42,455 bases of DNA, taken from positions 1 through 42,455 of the forward strand of contig MWJO01000077.1 in assembly GCA_002027195.1 (NCBI GenBank), in the 5' to 3' direction. The translations under genes were made by a program, and so were the position numbers. The stretch is from Streptomyces sp. GKU 895. GTDB lineage: Bacteria; Actinomycetota; Actinomycetes; Streptomycetales; Streptomycetaceae. The notes beneath the pieces were generated by a model. That model made no database searches and had not been told where the DNA came from. It saw nothing but the letters and a program-made list of their open reading frames with translations. Positions 25,120 through 33,640 of this stretch are shown piece by piece. Each line of letters opens with the position of its first letter. Position 1 is the stretch's first letter.

Positions 25120-26373
25120 CGCGTACCTGCGTCCCCAGGCCTGGCTCGGCGCTTCGATGCAGCGGTGGGTCAGTGCGCACAACGGGAGCAGTACGAGGAA
25201 GAACGCCGCCAACAGTGCTGGACTGTCCCGGTGTTGGCGGCCGAGCGTGTGGTCGATCACCGCCAGCAGCACCGGATGCACCAGATAGACGGAGTAGCTG
25301 ATGGTTCCCAGCGCGGTGAGCGGGCGGGGGATGCGCCGGTGGCGCAGTGCCAGTGCGGCGCCGAAGGTGAGGACGGCCAATACGAAGGCCGCGATCCAGC
25401 CGCGTCGCGTGAAGTGGTCACCGTCGCCGAACCGGTACGCGCAGCCCACGGCACAGGCGATGACGACCACCGCGGCGCCGGCCGCGAGCCGTCGGCTGAT
25501 CTGTTGCCGCTCGGCGCGGTAGACCACCGTACCGAGGAACATCACGGCGAGGATCACCAGCCCTTCCCACGTCGGGACCGTGCCGTTGAGCACGACCAGG
25601 ACGAGCGCCAGCAGGCCGCCCAGCACTCCCCCGAACCTTCGCAGCACGGGTGAGCCGGCGCTCGCGCAGCAGACGGCGACCGTCATGGCGATCGCGGCGA
25701 CAGCGGCCGACGGGCCGGTGCCGAAGGTGCCGGAGAGCGCGGAGGGCCGCAGCACCGTCTGCGCCGCCACGCTCACGGCGGCCAGCACGGCCGACGTGAC
25801 GGCCAAGGCGGCGGATTGCCGGTGCCGGTCGATCGTGAAGAGCGCGACGACCAGGAGATAGAACGCCATCTCGTACGAGAGGGTCCACAGGGTCAGCAGG
25901 AGGCTCGGTGTGCCCAGCAGCTCCTGGAGCATGGTGACGTGCGCGACGGCCACCGTGGCGGCGCTGTGCCCACCGAGGTCGGGCAGCCGGGCCAGTCCCA
26001 GGAGGTTGACGGCGAGGAGGGCCGTGACGGCTGCCGCCCACATCGGATACATGCGGAAGAACCGTCCGGTCCAGAACATGCGCACACAGCCCCGGCGTTC
26101 CAGCGACGCGGGGATGATGTAGCCGCTGACCAGGAAGAACACCATGATCCCGTAGCGGCTGGTGTTGAACTGCGGCATCAGCTCCCGCCGGAAGTCCGCC
26201 ATGAACGTGTAGGACGCGTGGTCGAAGACCACGACGAGTGCGGCGAGGCCGCGCAACGCGTCCAGCCAGCCCAGCCGCGACGGCCCCGCCGATGCGACGG
26301 CGGATCTCGGCGATGTCTCCGGGGCGGACGGTGGGGGTGCTGGTGAAGCGGGGGCGGGGGGCGGTGATTCCAT
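25105..26373 (-). CDS. Acyltransferase family 3 (OafA/YrhL-like) membrane protein
   Basis: 422 residues from ATG 26373, or 456 from 26475; the extra segment is proline-rich and less likely. RLGWLDALRGLAALVVVFDH holds the family D-x-x-R-G-x-A motif and the catalytic His; SGYIIPASLERRG and FRMYPMWAAAVTALL follow, with ten or more hydrophobic segments ending at about SYSVYLVHPVLLAVIDHTLG. The enzyme O-acetylates or acylates a sugar or lipid in the membrane. No clear operon partner. It converges with the HEAT gene. Confidence 0.87.
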   Translation of the reverse strand: MESPPPAPASPAPPPSAPETSPRSAVASAGPSRLGWLDALRGLAALVVVFDHASYTFMADFRRELMPQFNTSRYGIMVFFLVSGYIIPASLERRGCVRMFWTGRFFRMYPMWAAAVTALLAVNLLGLARLPDLGGHSAATVAVAHVTMLQELLGTPSLLLTLWTLSYEMAFYLLVVALFTIDRHRQSAALAVTSAVLAAVSVAAQTVLRPSALSGTFGTGPSAAVAAIAMTVAVCCASAGSPVLRRFGGVLGGLLALVLVVLNGTVPTWEGLVILAVMFLGTVVYRAERQQISRRLAAGAAVVVIACAVGCAYRFGDGDHFTRRGWIAAFVLAVLTFGAALALRHRRIPRPLTALGTISYSVYLVHPVLLAVIDHTLGRQHRDSPALLAAFFLVLLPLCALTHRCIEAPSQAWGRRYALTRR

Positions 26374-26580
26374 GGCCGGGGCAGCGTCCGTCTTCGGGTG
26401 ACGTGTGGGTCGGAGTGCGGATGCGGTGCGGGCGGGTGCCGTCCGTTCCGGGCGCAGGGGCGCCACGCACGTCAACGAGTCCAGTCACCGGGGCGTTGTT
26501 CGGCAGCACCGTTTTGGCGATCGAACAATGACGGGCCGTATATGTCCTCGTGGAGAGTGCGGTGCGAGGGGGTGGACGGG

Positions 26581-29500
26581 GTGGCGGGGCGTCGTGAGGT
26601 GCCGGTGGACCCGGCGGCGGGTCCGGTGCAGCGGTTCGCGTTCGAGTTGCGTCGGCTGCGGGCGGAGGCGGGCGGGATGACCTACCGGGCGCTGGCCTCC
26701 CGCGCGGGCTACTCCGTGACGACGCTGTCGCAGGCGCAGCGGGCGAGGTGTTGCCGACGCTGCCGGTGGTGCTGGCCTATGTGCGGGCCTGTGGCGGCGA
26801 TGCCGCCCGATGGGAAGCGCGATGGCAGCAGGCCGTGCGGGAGTGCGCGGACAGCACGCCTGAGGAGGACGGGGCCCTTGTCCCGTACCGCGGCCTGGCT
26901 CGGTTCGAGCCCGGTGACAGCCATCTCTTCTTCGGCCGGGAACAGCTCACGGCGACCTGGTCGACCTGATGCGCCGCCGCCGTGTCGCCGCGCTGTTCGG
27001 CCCGTCCGGCAGCGGCAAGTCCTCCCTGCTGCGGGCCGGCCTGACCCCCGCCCTGCGACGTCCCGGCCTGCCGGACCCACCGCCTGCCGCGATCCGGATC
27101 CTGACGCCGGGCGAGCGCCCCGCCCGCACCCACGCATCGCTGCTCACCCCGGCCCAAGGCCGGGATGCCGATGCGGACACAGTCGTCATCGTCGACCAGT
27201 TCGAGGAGGTCTTCACCCTCTGCCACGATCCGGCGGAGCGGGCCCGCTTCATCGACCTGCTGCTCAGCGCCCGGCAGCCCGAGCGCCGCATGCGGGTGCT
27301 GCTGGCGGTCCGGGGCGACTTCTACGGCCGCTGCGCCGAGCACCGCGGCCTGGCCGACGCTCTGCGCGACGCCAACCTGCTGGTCGGCGCGATGACCTCA
27401 ACCGAGCTGCGGCACGCCGTCGTCAAGCCGGCCACGCACGCCGGACTGAAGGTGGAACGTGCCCTGACCGCCCGGCTGGTCAAGGACGTCGCCGACGCGC
27501 CCGGCGGGCTGCCGCTGCTGTCCCACGCACTCCTGGAGACCTGGCGCCGTCGGCGCGGCAAGACCCTCACGCTGGCGGGCTACGAGGCGGCCGGTTGCCT
27601 GGACGGCGCGATCGCCCAGAGCGCCGAGCGGTTGTACGACGGTTTCACCGCCGACCAGGCGGTGGCCTGCCGCCGGATACTGCTGCGGCTGATCGCCCCG
27701 GGGGACGGCACGCCCGACACCCGCCGTCCGGTCGACCGCGCCGAACTGCCCGGCGCCGAAGCGGGCGACGGCACCGAGGTGCTCGAGGCGCTGGCCGGGG
27801 CCCGGCTGATCACGCTGGACGGCGACAGGGTCGAGCTGGCCCACGAGGCCCTGATCACGGCGTGGCCCCGGCTGCGCGGCTGGATCGAAGAGGACCGCGA
27901 GCGGCTGCGCGTGCACCGGGGCCTCACCGAGGCGGCCCACGCCTGGCTGGAACTGGACCGCGACCCGGGCGCCTTGTACCGGGGCAGTCGGCTCGCCCTC
28001 GCCCAGGACGCCCTCGGCGCCGCGCCGCACGGGGAGTTGACCGACGTGGAGCGTGCCTTCCTCGACGCCGGCCGCGCCCATGCGCACAGGGCCGACGCCG
28101 CCATCGGCTGGTGCTCGGCGCCGTCACCACCGCCCTGTGCCTCGCCCTCCTCGCCGCCGGCCTCGCGGTCAGGCAGTGGCACAACGCGGTCAGCGCCCAA
28201 CAGCTGGCCCAGTCCCGGCAGTTGGCCGCGCAGTCCCGAGCCCTGCTGGACACCGAACCCGACCTCGCCGCACTGCTCGCCGTCCACGCCTACCGCACCA
28301 GCCCGAGCCGCGAAGCCACCGCCGCGCTGTATGCCGCCGCCGCGCTACCGCTGCCCCAGCGATTGACCGCCGGCACCGCACCCGTGCAGTCCCTCGCCCT
28401 CAGCCCGGACGGACGCACCCTCGCCACGCAGAGCGCGGACGGCACCGTACGGATATGGAAGCTGCCCGAGGGCAGGCTCCTGCGCACGCTCGCCGACCAC
28501 CGCATCACGTCCGTCGCGGCGTTCAGCCCCGATGGACACACCCTTGCCACGACCACGGAGGGCACGACAGGCCGACTCGCGCTGTGGGATGCGGAAACGG
28601 GCCGGAGGCTCGCCGCCTTCGCCGTACCCGACCATCCGGTGCGTGCGGTCGTCTTCAGTCCCGACGGCCGCAGCCTGGCAGCCGCCTCTCGTACGGGCGT
28701 ACGGATCTGGGACGTCGCCACCGGCCGTGCCCGCCACCACTTCACCGGCCTGCCGACCTGGAGACGGTCGCCTTCGGCCCGGGCGGACGCACCCTCGTGG
28801 CGGTCACCGTCGACGGACGCACACGGGTATGGGACCCCACCACCGGCCGGACCCGGCCCACCGGCCACCACCGCACGCACCCCTACGCGTACACGGCGGT
28901 CCTCAGCCCTGACGGCCGGACCTACGCGTACGTCGGCAGCGAAGGAACCCTGCAGCTACGGGACGTGGCCACCGACAGGGTCCGGCACACCCTCGACGCC
29001 GCCCCACACGTCGAGCCGAGTGGCCTTCTCCCCCGACGGACGCACCCTCGCCGTCCCGGGCATCAACGACACCGTGAGCCTGTGGGACACCGCCACCGGC
29101 GCCCTGCGGTCCACCGTCACCGCGGGCCATCACGCCCGCGGGGTCATGACGGTGGCCCTCGGTACGGACGGGCGGACCCTGATCACCAGCGGCAACCTCG
29201 ATCCCACCGTCCGAGTCCACCGTCTGCCCGCCGACCGTCCGCGGACCATCCACACCGGCACTTCTCTCAGTGACCTGGCCTTCAGCCGGGACGGGCGCAC
29301 GCTGGGCACCGTGCGCCCGGGTCCGCCGGGCCGCGGGGTCATCCAGCTCTGGAACGCCCGTACCGGCCACCCCCCGATCCGCCCTGAAGCTCGACACCGA
29401 CCCGGCGCCGCACGGGTCGCACCCGCCGGTCGTGATGCCCCGCCCTGCCGCCGTGACGCTCGGCCCGACCGGCCAGGGCCTGGCCGCCCGGACACTTCGC

Positions 29501-30292
29501 GCCTCCCTCCGCGACCAACGGATCGAAGTCAGGGACGTCACCACCGGCCGCCTGCGCCACAGCCGGGTCCAGGGCGCCCTCGACGGGGCCGTCTTCAGTC
29601 CCGACGGCACACGTCTCGCGCTCGTCGGCCGGGACGGATCGGTGCGTATCTGGCACCTTGGGACCGGGGACCTCCACGTCGCCCGCACCGCCGACGACCA
29701 GCCCGTCAGAACGGTCGCCTTCACCCCCGACGGCCGCACCCTCGCCGTCGTACGCATCACACCGACCGGCGAACAAATCACTCTGCACAACGCCGTGACC
29801 GGGCACCCCCGGCGCAGCATCGACCCGGGCACCACAGCCCCGCTGACCCTGGCGTTCGGCCCGGACGGACACATCCTGGCCACCGCGAGCACCGGCAACG
29901 GGACCGTCAGGACCTGGGACACCCGCACCGGACGACTCCAGGGCACCTTCCGTGTCAGCGCCGAGGTGTCTTCACTCTCCTTCAGCCCGGACGGACGCAC
30001 CCTGGCCGCCGGCAGCCTCCGCGGAGTCCAGCTGTGGGACCTCGCCACCCTCCAACCCCGCGCCACGCTGCCCGCCCGCACGCCGACCACACTGGAATTC
30101 AGCCCCGACGGACGCACGCTCGCCGTCGCCGACGGCGGCACCGCCGAGCTGTGGAGCGTCGACCTGCCCGACCCGGACCAGGCGATCCGCACCATCTGCC
30201 AGGCCGACACCGACCCCCTCACCCCACACGAACGCTCGGCCTACCTGCACAACCAGTTCACCGACACCGGTTGCCCCACCACTGCGCGGTAA
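26581..30292 (+). pseudogene. XRE HTH - nSTAND1 NTPase - WD40 repeat protein, broken by six single-base indels
   Basis: Reconstructed from GTG 26581 with GAGGGGG upstream. Modules: an XRE-like helix-turn-helix (RLRAEAGGMTYRALASRAG, SVTTLSQA), the nSTAND1 entry motif YRGLARFEPGDSHLFFGRE, P-loop FGPSGSGKSSLLRAGL, Walker B VVIVDQFEEVFTL, then a membrane helix (AVTTALCLALLAAGLAV) and WD40-type blades with FSPDGRTLA repeats to NQFTDTGCPTTAR. Indels: losses at about 26735, 26945, 28098 and 28754; extra C at about 29000 and 29370-29375. No in-frame stop appears when these are repaired. Full length is about 1237 residues. Proteins of this design are STAND ATPases suspected in sensing or conflict roles. 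Confidence 0.82.
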
Positions 30293-30453
30293 CTGGTCGG
30301 CATCACCGAGTCCCGGTCCGTTCATCTTTTCCATCCTCATCGAATTCATTGCCGGTCGCCGCCCGGTCACGCGACTATCTGCTGGCGTTACCAGGGCGAC
30401 GTTTTCCTGCCGGAACGGGCGACCTACCGGTATGCGATAAGAGGGGGCAACCA
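30293..30453. other. Intergenic region before the exported gene pair
   Basis: 161 bp, AT-richer than its surroundings near 30324-30352 (TTTTCCATCCTCATCGAATT), likely the promoter. AGAGGGGG at 30440-30447 is the ribosome site for the next gene. Confidence 0.4.
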
Positions 30454-31395
30454 GTGGCGGCATCTCGGCGAACTCCCGGCGCGCGTCGGCCCTTTGTCGT
30501 GGCTGGTGTCGTGTCCGTGGCCTTGGCCGCCCTGGCAGGCGGTATGCACACATTCACCGATTCCTCGCGGTCCTCCTCGACTGCCGTGGCTGGAAAGGCA
30601 CCGCGTGAGCCGTCGCGGCAGGAGGTGAGTCTTCTGCATGACGCCGGTGAGATCCTGCTGCGTGACTGCATGGAGCGGAAGGGCTTCGCATACCAGCCGG
30701 TCAAGGAGAACCCGGTGCCGGATGCCCGGGAGTTTCCTTACGTACTCGACGACGTGGCGTGGGCCCGGAAACACGGATACGGCTCGGACATACAACACGA
30801 ACTGTCCGAGATGAAGAGAACAGACGCCAACCAGCGTTATTTCCGCGGTCTTCCGTCCGAACGACGGGCGGCGGCCCTGACGGCGGCCAACGGTTCCCGC
30901 CCCCTGACGGTGACGGCCAGGACCCCCGACGGCATGGTGTACCAACGCAGTCCCGAGGGCTGCCAGTCGGAGGCCGACACGACGCTCTACGGCAACCTGC
31001 ACGACTGGTTCCAGGCGAAAGTGACCGTCGACGCACTCACGGCGATCCGCCAGGGAAAGGTCATCGCGGATCGGCGGTTCACCGAGGCGGTCGAACCCTG
31101 GGCCGCGTGCATGCGGGCAGCCGGCCACCCCTATACGAGCCCCATTGACCTGCGCACGCAGACCAGTTCGCGCAGGCCCCCGCTGTCCCGGAGCGAGGAG
31201 ATCTCACTCGCCGTCACCGAGGCGCAATGCGCCCACACCTCGGGCTTGGCGAAGACCGCACGGGAGTTGGACCTGCGGTACGGCCGCCGCCTTGAGCGGC
31301 AATACCAGTCGGCCGTGCGCACCTACCAGGAACTGCGACTGAACGCACTCACGCGTGCCCGCGAACTCACCCGGAACGCCGGCACATCCTCATGA
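30454..31395 (+). CDS. Exported or membrane-anchored hypothetical protein
   Basis: 313 residues from GTG 30454, with AGAGGGGG at a good distance. The surrounding open frame continues from the nSTAND gene without a stop, but the ribosome site and N-terminal hydrophobic segment (PFVVAGVVSVALAALAGGMH) mark a separate gene. The body is hydrophilic with conserved-looking segments (LLHDAGEILLRDCMERKGF, EAVEPWAACMRAAGHPYTSP) and four spaced cysteines at about 70, 170, 213 and 247. Probably exported, with disulfides possible. The family is not recognised. It lies 32 bp ahead of the inhibitor-like gene and forms an operon with it. Confidence 0.65.
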   Translation: MAASRRTPGARRPFVVAGVVSVALAALAGGMHTFTDSSRSSSTAVAGKAPREPSRQEVSLLHDAGEILLRDCMERKGFAYQPVKENPVPDAREFPYVLDDVAWARKHGYGSDIQHELSEMKRTDANQRYFRGLPSERRAAALTAANGSRPLTVTARTPDGMVYQRSPEGCQSEADTTLYGNLHDWFQAKVTVDALTAIRQGKVIADRRFTEAVEPWAACMRAAGHPYTSPIDLRTQTSSRRPPLSRSEEISLAVTEAQCAHTSGLAKTARELDLRYGRRLERQYQSAVRTYQELRLNALTRARELTRNAGTSS

Positions 31396-31427
31396 ACCCG
31401 AAAGAATCCGCAACGAGAGGAAAGAAC

Positions 31428-31856
31428 ATGAGAACCGTACGCACCACTCTGATCGGCGCGGCTCTCGCCGCCGTGACGGTGACAGCCACACCGCTCACCG
31501 CACAGGCATCCGAACCCGCTCCCGTCCCCTCGGCGCGCCCGGCGGCCGACGGTCTTCTTCACGTCTACTACAACAGGGGCTACTCGGGGTGGTGCGACGA
31601 CTGGTCGGGGGAAGCCCCGGACTGGGGCAGCTGCCGCAACCAGGTCAGTTCACTCTGGAACAACGGCTATCCGGGCAACCTGGACGACGTCTGGGTGTAC
31701 TGGGGCCTGAATTACACCGGTGCACGTCGGGGTGTCTACAACGGCGTAGGCCTGAGCGACCTTCGCGAGTGGACCTTCGACGCGAACACCGGCCCCGGGT
31801 CAGGAGAATGGCTCAACGACAACATCTCCTCGCATCGGTGGACGAATCTGCCCTGA
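31428..31856 (+). CDS. Secreted small protein, peptidase inhibitor I36-like
   Basis: 142 residues from ATG 31428 with AGAGGAAAG upstream. Sec signal peptide MRTVRTTLIGAALAAVTVTA, cleavage near ASEP. The mature part is a beta/gamma-crystallin-like fold with two cysteines: HVYYNRGYSGWCDDWSG, then DWGSCRNQVSSLWNNGYPG. VWVYWGLNYTGARRGVYNG and DNISSHRWTNLP resemble the SMPI family of Streptomyces metalloprotease inhibitors. Inhibitor activity is not proven. Confidence 0.65.
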   Translation: MRTVRTTLIGAALAAVTVTATPLTAQASEPAPVPSARPAADGLLHVYYNRGYSGWCDDWSGEAPDWGSCRNQVSSLWNNGYPGNLDDVWVYWGLNYTGARRGVYNGVGLSDLREWTFDANTGPGSGEWLNDNISSHRWTNLP

Positions 31857-31984
31857 GGGGAACCCGCCATTCTCCAGCGGGAATCGGCCACTCCCACAAC
31901 CCTCGCCCCAGCATGAGGCTCCTACTTCCGCGGAACCGTTTCCAGGCCCCTGACCAAGGCCTGCCTCGCATTTCGGGGGATGAC

Positions 31985-32990
31985 ATGCTGACGTTCCATT
32001 TCACGAGCGCGGACATCGCACGCGTACGGGTGGCGAGCAGACCGGATCCGATGTGGGAGCTGCTGCTCAGCCTGCATCTGGCCAGGGGCGACGACGGTGC
32101 GGTCGTCTTCGGACCGTGGAAGAGGCAGGTGCGGTCGCGGCTCTCCGCCGCGGTCCACCTGCTCTTCGACCTCGCCCCGCCCCGGGGCTACTCGGCCGAC
32201 TTCCTCACCCCGGCCCCCGGCGGGGACGGGCTGGAGGCGGGGCTCGAAGCCGTTCTGTCCACCCCTCGGCGAGTGCTGCGCCGGGACATCGGCAGGCTGG
32301 CCGCCGCCCGGCGTCCCGGCACCTGGATCCGTTCCCTGGCAGAGGGGGACCCGGGCGCCCTGCGCCGCCTCGACCGGACCCTGCGCGACTACTTCGCCCT
32401 CGCCCTGCGACCGCACTGGGCCCGGGTGCGCACGGCTTTCGACCGAGACCGGGCGCTGCGGATGCGGGCCATGACGGACGGGGGCGTCGAGGGCATGCTG
32501 GCCACCCTGCACCCGGACCTGCGCTGGCGGTCCGGCCGGCTCACCGTGGCCAGCGCCTGCGACCGTGACATCCATCTCGACGGGCGGGGTCTGCTCCTGC
32601 TGCCGTCGTTCTTCTGCTGGCGCGCTCCGATCACCCTGCGCGATCCCGGTCTGCCTCCGGTGATCGTCCATCCGATCGCCCACGACCTGGGCTGGGCGCA
32701 GCCGGAGGCCGAGCCGGCCGGCGACCCACGGGAGGCCCTGCGCACCCTCCTGGGCCGTACCCGCGCCGATCTGCTCGCCGCGCTCATCACGGACGGCGGG
32801 TCGACCGGGGAACTCGCCCGGCGGCTCATCGTCTCCCCCGCCTCGGTGTCGCAGCACACCGCCGCTCTGCGTGAATCCGGGCTGATCGTCACCCGGCGCC
32901 GCGGACCGGCCGTCCACCACAGCGCGACCCCCGCTGGGGGAGGCGCTGGTGGACGGCCGCCGCGGCATCCCACCGGTCCCGTCCGGATGA
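31985..32990 (+). CDS. DUF5937 / ArsR-like transcriptional regulator, frameshifted at the C terminus
   Basis: About 335 residues from ATG 31985, with GGGGG four bases ahead. N-terminal DUF5937 (MLTFHFTSADIARVRVAS and DPMWELLLSLHLARG), middle part and a C-terminal winged helix: STGELARRLIVSPASVSQHT, AALRESGLIVTRRRG. The uninterrupted frame continues to 33019 with an unnatural end. A five-C run at about 32929-32933 is one base too long; removal gives TPLGEALVDGRRGIPPV and a TGA at 32988-32990, clear of the convergent M15-like gene. A one-component regulator; target not known. Confidence 0.75.
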
Positions 32991-33002
32991 ACGCGACCCC
33001 GG

Positions 33003-33626
33003 TCAGGCGCCCAGGGTGAGCACTCCCGCGCCCTGCCCCGGAGCCTGGGTCCAGCCCTTGATCCGCTGGGCGAGGCCGCGGAGCCGGGGATCACCGGGGC
33101 GTACGGCGATCTGGAAGTGCGCCGCGTGCGGTCGGCGCAGGTGGCCGCCCCAGGCCACCACTCCCCCGCACTCCTTGAGGATGTCGCGCACCACGGCCAG
33201 CTGTGGGGGGAACAGCACGCCGGTCGCGCCCAGGGGGTAGGCGGCCGGGCGTATCTCGACGGCCGTGCCGGAGGCGTAGTTGGTGGTGTGTCCCGTCAGC
33301 CCCGCCGCGGGGCGGTGCCCGGCGAGTTCGTGGCGGGCCACCTCCTCGACCTCGTAGTGGAAGCGGCGGACGACGTGCAGGAGCACCGTGGAGACGTCGC
33401 CCTCCAGCAGCGCGACGGAGGCCGGGGTGCCCGGGACCGGCAGGGTGCTGATGCCGGTGCTGGTGAACGGCCATCCGTTGGTGCCGGCGGTTCGGGTCGC
33501 GGCCGAGGCGGGAGCGGCCGACGGCAAGGAGATGCCGGCCGCCACCGCGCCCGCGAGCCCGGTGAGCAGCAGGGTCCGCCGGGGCAGGCCTCCGCCGCCG
33601 GGTCTGTCCGTGTCTCTCATCCGCAT
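33003..33626 (-). CDS. Exported M15-like (VanY/D-Ala-D-Ala carboxypeptidase-like) protein with altered metal ligands
   Basis: 207 residues. A twin-arginine signal is likely: PRRTLLLTGLAGAVAAG, cleaved near ASA at about residue 42. The segment GHTTNYASGTAVEIRP aligns with the S-x-H-x-x-G-x-A-x-D motif of M15 peptidases but has Tyr for the first zinc His and Glu for Asp. The C-terminal RPHAAHFQIAV keeps the last His but lacks the ExxH Glu. The fold is probably M15-like; zinc-dependent activity is doubtful. Function unknown, probably cell-wall binding. Confidence 0.65.
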   Translation of the reverse strand: MRMRDTDRPGGGGLPRRTLLLTGLAGAVAAGISLPSAAPASAATRTAGTNGWPFTSTGISTLPVPGTPASVALLEGDVSTVLLHVVRRFHYEVEEVARHELAGHRPAAGLTGHTTNYASGTAVEIRPAAYPLGATGVLFPPQLAVVRDILKECGGVVAWGGHLRRPHAAHFQIAVRPGDPRLRGLAQRIKGWTQAPGQGAGVLTLGA

Positions 33627-33640
33627 GCCGGTTCCCCCCG

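Noticed and set aside
26398..31395. A single 1665-residue open frame on the plus strand
   Set aside because: It joins pieces of the nSTAND gene, shadow sequence and the separate exported gene at 30454. Protein-like sequence switches frame, and a clear ribosome site marks a new gene.
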